A DNA stretch of 64,000 nt from Vibrio rhizosphaerae (GTDB lineage Bacteria > Pseudomonadota > Gammaproteobacteria > Enterobacterales > Vibrionaceae). The translations under genes and the position numbers were made by a program. Positions 45,201 through 53,534 of the stretch are shown here, in pieces. The notes under the pieces were generated by a model. It ran no database searches, was not told the origin of the DNA, and saw only the letters and a program-made list of their open reading frames with translations. Each line of letters starts with the position of its first letter. The stretch's first letter is position 1. The stretch covers positions 2,170,001 to 2,234,000 of the forward strand of contig NZ_AP024903.1 in assembly GCF_024347095.1 (NCBI RefSeq). Reading direction: 5' to 3'.

Positions 45201-45368
45201 GTGAGTGATGATGAACTGGGTTCTCTGGCTCAAAGCCGGGTCAATGCGGTGAAAGCATTTCTGGTCAATGAGGCCGGGCTGCCTCCGGAACGTATTTTCC
45301 TGCTGGATAGTAAAACGGAATTAAATGGTCATCAGCCGCAGGTCAAACTGATTTTAAGTGCCGATTAA
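42243..45368 (+). CDS. Large AsmA-like DUF748 envelope protein
   Basis: This is a 1041-aa protein with an N-terminal membrane anchor at about 19-40 (ISAYLLLGYITYALLLGG) and a long periplasmic beta-rich body typical of DUF748/AsmA-like proteins. Such proteins are thought to form lipid-conducting bridges between inner and outer membranes. The region ending GLDISGDLDNPSFSFGSIIM matches the conserved AsmA-type C-terminal block. After it comes an OmpA/MotB-like tail (FEPGLATLSTAEQERLKTLA) that could contact peptidoglycan. Low-complexity Ser/Pro/Thr linkers occur at ~215-235 and ~385-405. It stands alone and ends in a shared terminator with the convergent pectate lyase gene. Confidence 0.82.
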   Translation: MTHIFAKLWRRFRQLPRLHRISAYLLLGYITYALLLGGITPLILQSQMPKVLSERLGREVQIAHIRINPFLLRARVEGFQIMARDQPGVLASIDHAELMLSFWRSLLHLTPTVDHLWISQPSLHLVRFESAAGQVRFNISDIVERLASQATTTSQPPSVADEAGETTIAAFRSEDIHLSQGQIHFSDQVSGAQLSYHGLDIRLQQFDTQASMARLESEPSHSSTSDQSSASPLPPNRYQLQITGADQGQVQLRGQVQLLPLKVSGELSVQSVTLAPFWPFVADLIPARLTDGVIDFHTRYDLQETRNRLAYTTRQGQLMLQQLVFQASRKPHLKLSRLTLSDIVLDSPAQTLDIGQLKLSGLWADGQLNAQELDLQHLFTPIHNAGAPTSQPSPTPPENQSPAPSSWLVRLHQLRMTGTDLNLKEQQLTSGVYWRIHNLSLSTGEIDSRLSQPIDYQLAFDLASDPHHPPEEVKGHFIAQGIVAPQSLSTQSDIELQRLDLSQFQPYLQPYLNLQLSHGEFSTQGHVQVAPATSGVRYQGTAALNQLMVKDSRNRQPLLKWEAMSIDAIAFEQAAHQLTIHEITLDKPYAKILIDPNRNTNIDHLVTGPQSGEPSETTTTVKSDARTQSKSPSPFQLEIGAIKIRHGSAFFADQSLTPNFATGIESLNGTISRLSSDPENKAQVHLTGKIDQYAPVSIDGEINPLSTPPYLDLAVNFNRVELTSVNPYSGTYAGYYIDKGQLSLGLQYQLEQNQLVGKNHIVIDQLQLGKASHSEQALNLPLKLAIALLQDRHGVIDLGLDISGDLDNPSFSFGSIIMTALTNMIAKAVTAPFSLLAGLVGSDDELNMVQFEPGLATLSTAEQERLKTLATALTDRPKLKVSAKGHVSLTQDSQALKAMKLQQQLSKQSGVDLPADLSASRFPDSGPLVAALNTLFDTELQKQPDAERQMIIQQLQGENPDVTPDPAAVTTRLHIAMYNQLLNAQVVSDDELGSLAQSRVNAVKAFLVNEAGLPPERIFLLDSKTELNGHQPQVKLILSAD

Positions 45369-45443
45369 GCTGCTCAAGTTGACAACTTCCAGACATCACC
45401 GGATGCATCACACGAAAGCAAACGACATAAAAGCAAACCAAGC

Positions 45444-45473
45444 AAAAGGGGGCCATGAACGGCCCCCCTTTTC
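45444..45473. terminator. Bidirectional terminator between DUF748 and pectate lyase genes
   Basis: AAAAGGGGGCC / GGCCCCCCTTTT with a six-base loop, flanked by A-run and T-run, between convergent genes. Confidence 0.85.
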
Positions 45474-45500
45474 AAGGTTACATCTTCCCTGCCGGGTCAA

Positions 45501-47051
45501 TTAGTTTTTATAAACTTCAAACTCAGCAATCGCAGGTGTACCACTCGCGGCATGAATTACAAAACTGATTTTGTTCAGATTGGTATCCGGGAATGAAATC
45601 ACGCTAGGAATTGAGCTTCCTGATGCCAATGTCGCGCCATCGTCATGATTGACCAAAGACCAAGAGGTCACGGTGCCTTGAGTACCGGATAATTCGACGA
45701 TACGCACTGCGTTAATCGTTTGATTCAGACGTTTGACACTGATGGTACCGGTGCTGCCGCTTGGTGACCAGTAGGTACTGCTGTCCCCGTCGGTCACGTT
45801 GCCATAACTGGTACCATTTCCCTTCGAGCTGCCGTCAGCCGCGGCATTGAGCGCAACGTTGACCCCATTGGTTGAACCGTTGCCGTTATCTCCGCCGTTA
45901 TCCTGACCGCTGCCATTATCGTTACCACCGCCATTGTCATTACCGTTGCCCGGTTGGCCATTGCCCGGCGTGGTGGCATGACAACTGCCATCAGAAACGG
46001 CCAGACCTTTATTTGCCCCTGCGGTTGCCAGTACGATTGCAGGTACACAGCTTGCCGGATCGACCTGATATTGATAAGGGATGTTAATCGATGTCGTTGA
46101 AACAGGATTTGGACCTGCCGGATGCAGTTTACTTCTGTCTGCTGACCAACTGACATTATCCCAAATGTTGCCACTCACATCCCAAAATCCCATGTCGTTG
46201 GTATAGAACGTTCCGAGTGGATCTCTGGAATCTTTAACATAGTTATTTTCGGCTTTGATCTTACCGCCAATTCTTGGATTCATCCCGGAAGAGATCAAAC
46301 CATCGTAGAAGTTGTTATAGGAGTGTGCTGTTGCATGACGAAGCAGCGGTGTGCGTGAATTGATATTTTCGTAGTAGTTATGATGGAAGGTAACCGGCCC
46401 GTTGTTATCATCGCTGTCGCTTGAGCCAACCAGCCCACCCCGTCCGGAGTTTTTAAAAATACTGTAGGAAACGGTGACGTATTTGGTATCGTTTTTCATA
46501 TCAACCAAAGCATCATAGCCGTCACTTTCACCACCACTGGCTTCTAGTGTAACGTGGTCAACCCAGACGTTTGAGACATCTTTCTCCATCCCAATCGCAT
46601 CCCCGCCATTGGATAACGGAGAACCGGATTTCTTAACGTTTCTGACATGCACATTACGGATAATAATGTTCGATGAGGAACGGACATGGATCCCCAGTTG
46701 ATCAAATAATGCCCCACTGCCGACCCCAATCAGGGTCACATTGCTAATGCCCTTTAATTCAATTCTGTCGGCTGCGGTATTACAGCTCTTACCGGAGACT
46801 TTCGAGGTATTGCTGTGATTAATGGTTCCCTCAACCTGAATCACAATGGGTGTATCACTTGATGCACGATTACATAATGCTTCATGAATTTGTGTCCCTG
46901 TCGTTGCGTGAACAACTTGTCCGCCTTCACCACCGGTAGTACCACCATTTTCAGTATGGAAACCATTCGCAAATGAAGGTGAAGCAGCCCAGGCCAGCGA
47001 TGATATGAGGGAAGCAATTATGGTTTGCTTAAATTGTTTGTTGGTCATCAT
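45501..47051 (-). CDS. Secreted PL1 pectate lyase with C-terminal discoidin-like domain
   Basis: This 516-aa secreted lyase cleaves polygalacturonate by beta-elimination. The signal peptide ends near SFA28. The PL1 beta-helix spans about 30-345 and contains WVDHVTLE, the Ca-binding DGYDALVDMKND and the catalytic-arginine motif RTPLLR (233-238). A Gly/Asn/Asp-rich linker (~350-395) leads to a C-terminal F5/8-type (CBM32-like) beta-sandwich, probably carbohydrate-binding. The start follows AAGGAAG; ATG 47048 is an equivalent alternative. It is divergent from a rhamnogalacturonan lyase across a region with a KdgR-like box. Confidence 0.93.
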   Translation of the reverse strand: MMTNKQFKQTIIASLISSLAWAASPSFANGFHTENGGTTGGEGGQVVHATTGTQIHEALCNRASSDTPIVIQVEGTINHSNTSKVSGKSCNTAADRIELKGISNVTLIGVGSGALFDQLGIHVRSSSNIIIRNVHVRNVKKSGSPLSNGGDAIGMEKDVSNVWVDHVTLEASGGESDGYDALVDMKNDTKYVTVSYSIFKNSGRGGLVGSSDSDDNNGPVTFHHNYYENINSRTPLLRHATAHSYNNFYDGLISSGMNPRIGGKIKAENNYVKDSRDPLGTFYTNDMGFWDVSGNIWDNVSWSADRSKLHPAGPNPVSTTSINIPYQYQVDPASCVPAIVLATAGANKGLAVSDGSCHATTPGNGQPGNGNDNGGGNDNGSGQDNGGDNGNGSTNGVNVALNAAADGSSKGNGTSYGNVTDGDSSTYWSPSGSTGTISVKRLNQTINAVRIVELSGTQGTVTSWSLVNHDDGATLASGSSIPSVISFPDTNLNKISFVIHAASGTPAIAEFEVYKN

Positions 47052-47600
47052 GCTCTTCCTTATCTAATTTAGTCATTAAGAATATGGGTTATCTTTCCAG
47101 TCTGTCATTCACGGCAGAGACAAACCTTATTGTTGATAAATGAATTATTTTTCAATTACTTTTATTTACATTCCCCTTTTTGGGGTTAATCTCATGCTTT
47201 ATAAAAACCTTTCCTTATCATTTTGCATTCTGATAAACGTGGTCGAAAAAACAAAGCAAACCATATATATCAAAACAATCTTTCTTTTAAAATGAAACGT
47301 TATTTCTTTTTTGATCTGGATTGAAAAATGAGCATATTTTAGTCGCGATCAATTTTATTAAACGAAATCACATCACCCTATTTTTTCTCTGTTAGACTTA
47401 CAGGAATGTTGCTCGTTATTCACGCTGGTTTTCATTAATAAAATTATCGGTAAATAGCGCCAATCCCTCAGAGGACGGTGCTGTTTATCAGCGGTTAATG
47501 ACATCCAGAGGTGAACAACGGCCTCAAATAAAATAAGAAAGCACTTGAAATAGCTTCAACCCACTTATTGATAAAACCAACAACGTCACTAGGAAAAAAT
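47052..47600. other. Divergent regulatory region between pectate lyase and rhamnogalacturonan lyase
   Basis: A 549-bp AT-rich intergenic region with no gene. It contains the KdgR-like box at 47291-47309 and presumably the promoters of both lyases. Confidence 0.6.
47291..47309. promoter_or_regulatory. KdgR-like operator
   Basis: AATGAAACGTTATTTCTTT is close to the pectinolysis repressor box (AATGAAAC-N3-GTTTCATT), with two differences in the right half. It lies between two divergent pectin-lyase genes, where KdgR operators are expected. Confidence 0.55.
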
Positions 47601-49274
47601 ATGAAAAAAATCAAATGGATATATTTAATCACGTGGATAGCTGCGACCTGCCTGTCAAGCTTCAGTACACAGGCAGCCTTTCAATTATCGACCTCGCGAG
47701 ACTTTTATACTGTCGATACGAATGCGGGATTGGTATTTAGTATCCGTAGAGTGGATCGGGGGGTAAGCACTCAATCACCGGGAGATATTGCCTCACTGAA
47801 AATTAATGGCGTCGAGTACCAAAACCAGAAAAGAGGCTCTCAGATTAACTCAGGATTTGACTGGTTATATAACCACACTGACCAAGTACAGGTTTATGCA
47901 CAAAATTATCAGAACCAATATATAAAAATCACGGTTCAAGCGGGTAATTTGACGCATTATTATATGGCCAGAAACGGTTATCCGCATATCTATATGGCAA
48001 CTTATTTTTCATCTGAGCCAAATGTTCATGGTCATGTTCGTTATATTTTAAGACTGCAACGCCAGCGTCTTCCTTATGGACCAGAACCGTCTGATATTTC
48101 CCAAACGGTATCCACGGTTGAGTCCGGCGATATTTTTGCACTCGCCAATGGGGAAACCCGTTCTAAACATTACTCCAATATGCGGCTAAAAGATTGGGAT
48201 GCCATTGGTGCGCGAGGGCCAAATGTGGGTGTCTGGCTTGTCAGAGACAATCATGAAGGCGGTTCAGGCGGACCATTCTATCGCAGTCTGCTCAATCAAG
48301 GCACCGCGACCGACCAAGAAATCACTTATATCGTGAACTATGCGGAAGCCCAGACAGAAGCATACCGTACAGGCGTGCTGAACCATTACACACTGGTCGT
48401 CAACAGTGGTCAACAACCCCCAGCCGACGACAATATTGACCTCTCCTGGTTCTCGCAAATGGGATTAAAAGGCTATGTTGCGGCATCCAACCGCGGCCGC
48501 GTTGCAGGTGTTGGCATCACCGGGCGAGACACCAACTATGAATATACAGTCGGATTCGCCAATAGCCGGGCCCAGTATTGGGTGACTGCAAACCCTGCCA
48601 GTGGTTACTTTAGCCGGGATAACATGCTGCCCGGTACCTATACCATGACCACGTACAAAAATGAGCTGGCGGTAAACACGCAAACCGTTACAGTCAATCC
48701 GGGTCAGACAACCGTTTTAAACTCTTTCCAGATTACCGGCGATCCAAGTCATGATCGCGCCATCTGGCGGATCGGTGACTGGGATGGTAGTCCGCAAGAA
48801 TTTCTCAATGGCGATAAATTAACCACCATGCACCCTTCAGATGTAAGAATGGCAAACTGGGATCCTGCTAACTTCATTGTCGGCAATACCCCCGCCAGTG
48901 CGTTTCCTGCCTACATGTGGAAGGATATCAACAATGATCACATTATTTATTTCCGTCTCAACGATGCTCAGCGAGCGAAAGCACACCGGGTCCGGATTGG
49001 TATCACCGTCGCCTATGCAGGTGGTCGCCCTAAAATCTCGGTGAATAACTGGACATCATCAAACCCGCCACCACCAGCCCAACCGAAAACTAGAACACTG
49101 ACTGTTGGCACGTATCGGGGGAATAACACAACCTATACATTTGATGTCCCCGCCAGTGCCTGGGCGAGTGGGAGTAACTGGAACCGTCTGGTCGTTACCG
49201 CGATCAGTGGCTCAGGCCTGAGTGGGTATCTGTCTGCCGGTTATAGCATCGACAGTATCGATTTACTGGATTAA
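47601..49274 (+). CDS. rhiE: Secreted PL4 rhamnogalacturonan lyase
   Basis: This 557-aa predicted lyase attacks the rhamnose-galacturonate backbone of pectin rhamnogalacturonan I. The signal peptide begins MKKIKWIYLITW and ends near TQA. The N-terminal catalytic domain holds YQNQKRGSQINSGFDWLY and GSGGPFYRSL. A fibronectin-like middle domain (PGTYTMTTYKNELAV) and a C-terminal jelly-roll carbohydrate-binding domain follow, the three-domain order of PL4. The start at 47601 follows AGGA; an ATG 11 codons upstream would disrupt the signal peptide. The symbol is by similarity to Dickeya RhiE and is tentative. Confidence 0.88.
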   Translation: MKKIKWIYLITWIAATCLSSFSTQAAFQLSTSRDFYTVDTNAGLVFSIRRVDRGVSTQSPGDIASLKINGVEYQNQKRGSQINSGFDWLYNHTDQVQVYAQNYQNQYIKITVQAGNLTHYYMARNGYPHIYMATYFSSEPNVHGHVRYILRLQRQRLPYGPEPSDISQTVSTVESGDIFALANGETRSKHYSNMRLKDWDAIGARGPNVGVWLVRDNHEGGSGGPFYRSLLNQGTATDQEITYIVNYAEAQTEAYRTGVLNHYTLVVNSGQQPPADDNIDLSWFSQMGLKGYVAASNRGRVAGVGITGRDTNYEYTVGFANSRAQYWVTANPASGYFSRDNMLPGTYTMTTYKNELAVNTQTVTVNPGQTTVLNSFQITGDPSHDRAIWRIGDWDGSPQEFLNGDKLTTMHPSDVRMANWDPANFIVGNTPASAFPAYMWKDINNDHIIYFRLNDAQRAKAHRVRIGITVAYAGGRPKISVNNWTSSNPPPPAQPKTRTLTVGTYRGNNTTYTFDVPASAWASGSNWNRLVVTAISGSGLSGYLSAGYSIDSIDLLD

Positions 49275-49378
49275 GGCGCCCCGTCAATCAAGCCTGAACA
49301 TTGATTTGAACATTGATACAGAGTGCCCGATATCGGTCTGCTTCTCATGTTGTACAGAAGAGGCCGATATCATCCCCT

Positions 49379-49406
49379 TGAGAGACTGCTATCAGTCTCT
49401 TTTCTT
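49379..49406 (+). terminator. Terminator after rhamnogalacturonan lyase
   Basis: GAGACTG-CTAT-CAGTCTC followed by TTTTCTT, about 105 bp after the lyase stop codon. Confidence 0.75.
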
Positions 49407-49749
49407 CCGTCGCTCTCCCAATATTAACCCACATTTTTCTGCTCACTTTACCGTAGATGAACGTCATACTGCCCAGATTTCAGGATGTTTATTTACATTT
49501 TGTTGAAATTTAATACGCCTTATTATTTGAATTGAATCACAAAAATAAAAAATCAACATACATTTTTAATAATCAAAAAAAGCAACGGATGATAAATCCA
49601 TTTTTAATTTTAAATTTAATATAAATAACTACTTTAATAAATAAATAACAAATATATATCGAACCATTCAAAATTAAATAATATAAATAATTTTGTCATC
49701 TCAGCATCATTTAGATGTAAAAATGCTATGAATTTATACGTAAAATAAA

Positions 49750-49768
49750 AATAAGATATTGTTTTTTA
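49750..49768. promoter_or_regulatory. Possible KdgR-like box upstream of the porin
   Basis: AATAAGATATTGTTTTTTA matches the degenerate KdgR consensus at most positions. The surrounding DNA is extremely AT-rich, so chance matches are easy and confidence is low. Confidence 0.3.
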
Positions 49769-49949
49769 ACATTAAAAATTCAAAAACAACCAAAAATTTA
49801 TACCACTTGACACATATAAATGTCTTCTGCAATCTAATCCCCTCAATTATTGACTCATGTCACTAATCGTAGATACACATAAATAAGCAGAAATGCAGAG
49901 AGCCAGGAAAGGGCCTCTTGTTTTTAAATAAAAAAGGTAATGGACTATT

Positions 49950-50993
49950 ATGAAAAAAACGCTCATAGCGCTCGCAGTGCTTTCAGCTGCAAATGTGGTT
50001 AATGCTGCTGAAATTCTCAAAACAGACTCCGCATCCGTCGATTTTTATGGCCAACTCCGCGAAGAATTGAAACAGGTGGGTTCGGACATAAAAAAAGGTG
50101 ATGATACAAGTACTACCCTCTCTTCAGGCTCATCCCGGGCCGGAGTCAATTCCATTTACACCATCAACGATGATCTTGACGTACTGGCAACCGTTGAATT
50201 TGGCATCGGTCAGAGCAACAGCGGCACCAGCCGTAAACACTACCTCGGTTTTGCATCCAAGGAATGGGGCACCGTGACCGTTGGTAAACAGAGTATTCTG
50301 ACTGATGACGTCTGGGGGGTCGAAAACGACTGGATTGGTTTAGGTTATAGCGTCCTTCCGGAAGTGAACGGTTATGACATGAACTGGCTTCAGGATGCAA
50401 TGATCAAGTATACGCTGGAAGGCTCTGCGGGCTGGTTTAAGGCGGCTTATTCATACAAGAATGGGAATGATGACCCGACCACCGCGGAAATCTTCGCCGG
50501 GACCACTTTCGGTAACATCGAATTATACGGGGGTGTCGGTTATCTGGAAGATAAAACTACATCAACAGATACCAAAGATATTATCATTACCAGTGGCGGT
50601 GCAACACACACGGTTGAATCCAAGATCACTACGGTCAACAGCAAAGAGCTGAAACATGGCATGCTCACCGTCAATTATAAAGGCGATGGCTGGAACTTAG
50701 GCACCACCTACTGGCACGCTCAGGTAGACGATAATGTGAAAAACACCAAGCTCACATCTGACTCTGTGGCCGTGGCTGGTTCTTATAGCTTTACTGAAAA
50801 GCTCTCGCTCTATGGTGGTTATGAATATATTAAAGATTTTCAGCAAGAAAATAATGACTTCGATGGCGTATATTCCGGCTTGCTGTATAAGTATGCGAGC
50901 TGGACCAAGGTCTATGCTGAAACCGGATTTAACGACTCCAATAAGCTAGGAAGCGACAGCTACTGGGGTATCGGTGTTCGTATTTACTGGTAA
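49950..50993 (+). CDS. General outer-membrane porin
   Basis: This is a 347-aa trimeric-type porin of the Gram-negative general diffusion family. A signal peptide ends at VNA20. Alternating hydrophobic beta strands follow. The loop-3 region contains the acidic pore constriction (ILTDDVWGVENDW), and the C terminus ends with aromatic W, as needed for BAM-mediated assembly (IGVRIYW). It is larger than KdgM-type oligogalacturonate porins. Its place after the pectin lyases and the possible KdgR box suggest uptake of pectin oligomers, but this is inference. Confidence 0.88.
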   Translation: MKKTLIALAVLSAANVVNAAEILKTDSASVDFYGQLREELKQVGSDIKKGDDTSTTLSSGSSRAGVNSIYTINDDLDVLATVEFGIGQSNSGTSRKHYLGFASKEWGTVTVGKQSILTDDVWGVENDWIGLGYSVLPEVNGYDMNWLQDAMIKYTLEGSAGWFKAAYSYKNGNDDPTTAEIFAGTTFGNIELYGGVGYLEDKTTSTDTKDIIITSGGATHTVESKITTVNSKELKHGMLTVNYKGDGWNLGTTYWHAQVDDNVKNTKLTSDSVAVAGSYSFTEKLSLYGGYEYIKDFQQENNDFDGVYSGLLYKYASWTKVYAETGFNDSNKLGSDSYWGIGVRIYW

Positions 50994-51007
50994 TCGCTAA
51001 AATGGAT

Positions 51008-51037
51008 GGTCACAGTCGTCTGCCTTCGGCTGTGACC
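51008..51037 (+). terminator. Hairpin after the porin gene
   Basis: GGTCACAG / CTGTGACC with a 14-base loop, 15 bp after the stop; there is no T-run. Confidence 0.55.
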
Positions 51038-51129
51038 TGATTGATTCATATCATCTTTTTGTATAAACCTCCCTTTATCCCTACAATCTATGTCGTCCGT
51101 TCGTAACCTGTTTGATTCAAGGAATAAAA

Positions 51130-51834
51130 ATGAAAATCGCATTGCCATTACTCTTTACACTGTCATTGGGGATGATTCCATGTACAGCCGCGGCTAAAAC
51201 TGTTTTACAGATTCCAGATAACGTTGATGTGTTGGCTATCAATGCGCAAGCGCCTGCCAAAGCAAGCGGTCTGTTCCCTTCAGATACCGAAGAATTAAAC
51301 GATGGTGTGAACCAGATCGTCTTTAAATATTCGCCTGCATTTGAAATTGGTAAAGATATCAGACACGCCTATAGTCCGGTCATTATTGCTAAATTTAAAG
51401 CGTCTGATACTCAGCTACATTTCCAACTACCGTCCTATCGCAGCCTGACACAGGCCCGGCAAGAAATCGACCATCTGCAATGGGCGCTCGTTGATGCACA
51501 GGGGAATAATGTCATCATCGCAGAAGATACTTTACAGAAAAATGGCCTTCAGATTGGCCGGGATTATGTACAGGAAGCCCAACATTACAATACGGAGGCA
51601 GGCATTGCCGCCATTGATGTCAGTCCGGCACCCACGACTCATGCTGTGGCGGTAAGCACGCCTCAGTCAGCCTCGTCGGCCCAAAAAACGCATGTGTCAG
51701 CCACAAAAGCACCAACCCCATCAAAACCGCTATCTGCAGACTCTCCGAACCTTACGCAGCTAAAACGCTGGTATCAGAAATCAAATCAACAGGAACGCAA
51801 AGCATTCCGTAAATGGATTATCGATCAGGAATAA
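51130..51834 (+). CDS. DUF2057/YccT-family periplasmic protein
   Basis: This is a 234-aa protein with a signal peptide (MKIALPLLFTLSLGMIPCTAAA). The domain resembles DUF2057 (LQIPDNVDVLAINAQ, NQIVFKYSPAFEIG). Family members are periplasmic and YccT has been linked to curli control in enterobacteria; the role here is unknown. A Ser/Ala/Pro/Thr-rich stretch (~170-205) is followed by a conserved basic C terminus (LKRWYQKSNQQERKAFRKW). ATG 51130 follows AAGGA. Confidence 0.8.
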   Translation: MKIALPLLFTLSLGMIPCTAAAKTVLQIPDNVDVLAINAQAPAKASGLFPSDTEELNDGVNQIVFKYSPAFEIGKDIRHAYSPVIIAKFKASDTQLHFQLPSYRSLTQARQEIDHLQWALVDAQGNNVIIAEDTLQKNGLQIGRDYVQEAQHYNTEAGIAAIDVSPAPTTHAVAVSTPQSASSAQKTHVSATKAPTPSKPLSADSPNLTQLKRWYQKSNQQERKAFRKWIIDQE

Positions 51835-51905
51835 CGAAGCTGATTCTCGGTCATGGCATGGCGAGAGAAAGAGAACACCTCCTGCGTTAAAAATGAAAAA
51901 AAACC

Positions 51906-51937
51906 TTGACCCTGTACCCAGATACAGGGTTTAAACT
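51906..51937 (+). promoter_or_regulatory. MerR-type promoter/operator
   Basis: TTGACC (51906-51911) and TAAACT (51932-51937) are separated by an over-long ~20-bp spacer. The palindrome ACCCTGTA-N6-TACAGGGT (51909-51930) sits in the spacer. This is the diagnostic layout of promoters untwisted by MerR-family activators. Confidence 0.85.
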
Positions 51938-51970
51938 CATCCTATGTTATCCGAACAAGAGAGCATGGGT

Positions 51971-52420
51971 ATGAGAACACTCAAACGGGGTGAGCTGGCA
52001 AAAGCAGTCGGTGTCTCTCCGGAAACCATTCGCTATTATGAACGGCAAGGTCTGTTGCAAGCGCAGCGGGATAACAACGGATACCGGCGTTTTGACCCGA
52101 ACTGTATTGACCGGCTTAAATTTATTCAACGTGCCCAGCATGTCGGTTTAAGTCTCAAAGAAATCGGCGAATTGCTGGCGCTGGAAATCGCCCGGGGTGA
52201 ACATACGTGTGAAGAAGTCAAAGCGATTACTCAGGCAAAACAGCAAGAGATCCAGCAAAAAATCAGTGAATTACAACATATGTACAATGCACTGACCGTG
52301 CTCAATAATCGCTGTTGCGGTGGCTCGCACTCCGCGGAGCATTGCACTATTTTGACTGCATTAGCCGATACTGAGTCATCGACAGAGGAGTTCGTTCATG
52401 AGCACCATAGCACGCATTAG
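51971..52420 (+). CDS. MerR-family metal-responsive regulator (ZntR/CadR-like)
   Basis: This is a 149-aa regulator. The N-terminal winged helix begins MRTLKRGELAKAVGVSPETI and continues RYYERQGLL. A dimerisation helix and a Cys/His-rich metal-binding end follow (HTCEEVK, NRCCGGSHSAEHC, HEHHSTH). Zn, Cd or Pb are plausible inducers; the exact metal is not clear. In-frame ATGs occur at 51944, 51965 and 51971; the purine-rich AGAGAG best suits 51971, whereas 51944 would be leaderless from the predicted +1. It overlaps the permease gene by 23 bp, so both form an operon under its own operator. Confidence 0.9.
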   Translation: MRTLKRGELAKAVGVSPETIRYYERQGLLQAQRDNNGYRRFDPNCIDRLKFIQRAQHVGLSLKEIGELLALEIARGEHTCEEVKAITQAKQQEIQQKISELQHMYNALTVLNNRCCGGSHSAEHCTILTALADTESSTEEFVHEHHSTH

Positions 52421-53534
52421 TCAGGCCTTTGTCGATCTGTGGCTGGATGCAGCATTCTGGCTTCTGCTAGGCCTGATGATCGCCGGACTGTTACATACAT
52501 TTATCAAGAGTGACAAGCTGGGTGAACATTTAAAAGGCCCGGGGTTATGGCCGGTCATTAAAGCCGCAATTTTAGGTATTCCGCTGCCCTTATGTTCATG
52601 CGGGGTGATTCCCGCCGCGGTGGGTCTTCGCCGGGCCGGGGCATCCAAAGGGGCAACAACGGCTTTTCTCATCTCAACACCGGAAACCGGCGTTGACTCA
52701 ATTGCGGTCTCCTACGCGCTACTCGGCCCATTCATGACCATCATCCGTCCCATTGCCGCCGTCTGTTCCTCCATTGCCGCCGCCATGTTGGTTTTGGCAG
52801 GAGAAAAATCGGTTTCCCAGTCAGAGATACGCACTGAGCAACCATCAGCCACCTGTGGGGCTGCCGGTACCCAAGGAAATAGCAGTCGCTGTTGCTGTAA
52901 CAGTCAGCAACAGCAACCTGCCAACCATCAAGTTCACTCAGATTCAATATGGCGCAGAATCTGGCAAGGTCAGGTTTATGCCTTTACTGACTTGTTAGGG
53001 GATCTCTCCCTCTGGCTTCTGGCAGGCCTGATTATTTCTGCCGGTGTCGTCGCACTGGTCCCTTACGATGCATTGGCTGAAGTCAGCCGCGGGGGCTGGG
53101 CGATGGTGGTCATGGCATGTATCGGCGTGCCCATGTATATCTGTGCATCCGCCTCAACCCCGTTAGCCGCCGGGCTGTTAATGGCAGGAGTTTCACCCGG
53201 TGCCGTGCTGGTCTTTTTGCTGGCTGGTCCGGCGACAAACGTTGCCACATTAGGCATTGTGCGTCGCGAAATGGGCTGGCATGCACTCGGAAGTTATTTG
53301 ACTGGCGTGATTGGGGTTGCGATTGGGTTTGGCTATCTCACCAACGCACTGGTTGATTTCTGGCATATCAATATTCAGAGTGAACTGGGAAGTAGTCATG
53401 ATCTCATGCCGCTCTGGCTGGCTGGAATCTCGGCCCTGCTCCTGATGCTATTGATTGGCAACGACCTCCTGACGCGAATCTACCAGCGTCTGTTCAAAAA
53501 AATGCCGACGCATAGCCACAGCCACCACGAATAA
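52398..53534 (+). CDS. SO_0444-type Cu/Zn efflux permease (DUF318/YraQ family)
   Basis: This is a 378-aa membrane permease with two homologous halves of about four to five segments. Family motifs are PLPLCSCGVIPAAVGLRRAG, then ASKGATTAF, and VPMYICASASTPLAAGLL. A hydrophilic central loop (~145-175) is rich in Cys, Gln and His (SSRCCCNSQQQQ) and could bind metal. The C terminus is His-rich (HSHSHHE). Start and stop of the preceding merR overlap, so the pair is a metal-sensing and export unit. Confidence 0.86.
   Translation: MSTIARISQAFVDLWLDAAFWLLLGLMIAGLLHTFIKSDKLGEHLKGPGLWPVIKAAILGIPLPLCSCGVIPAAVGLRRAGASKGATTAFLISTPETGVDSIAVSYALLGPFMTIIRPIAAVCSSIAAAMLVLAGEKSVSQSEIRTEQPSATCGAAGTQGNSSRCCCNSQQQQPANHQVHSDSIWRRIWQGQVYAFTDLLGDLSLWLLAGLIISAGVVALVPYDALAEVSRGGWAMVVMACIGVPMYICASASTPLAAGLLMAGVSPGAVLVFLLAGPATNVATLGIVRREMGWHALGSYLTGVIGVAIGFGYLTNALVDFWHINIQSELGSSHDLMPLWLAGISALLLMLLIGNDLLTRIYQRLFKKMPTHSHSHHE

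Larger units (their letters stand above)
49275..49949. other. AT-rich region before the porin gene
   Basis: A 675-bp non-coding region, very rich in A and T between about 49500 and 49830. It holds the rhiE terminator and a second KdgR-like box. No gene is supported. Confidence 0.6.

Noticed and set aside
49222..49506. A 94-codon frame after the rhamnogalacturonan lyase
   Set aside because: It overlaps the lyase end, contains the terminator and has no recognisable domain or ribosome-binding site.
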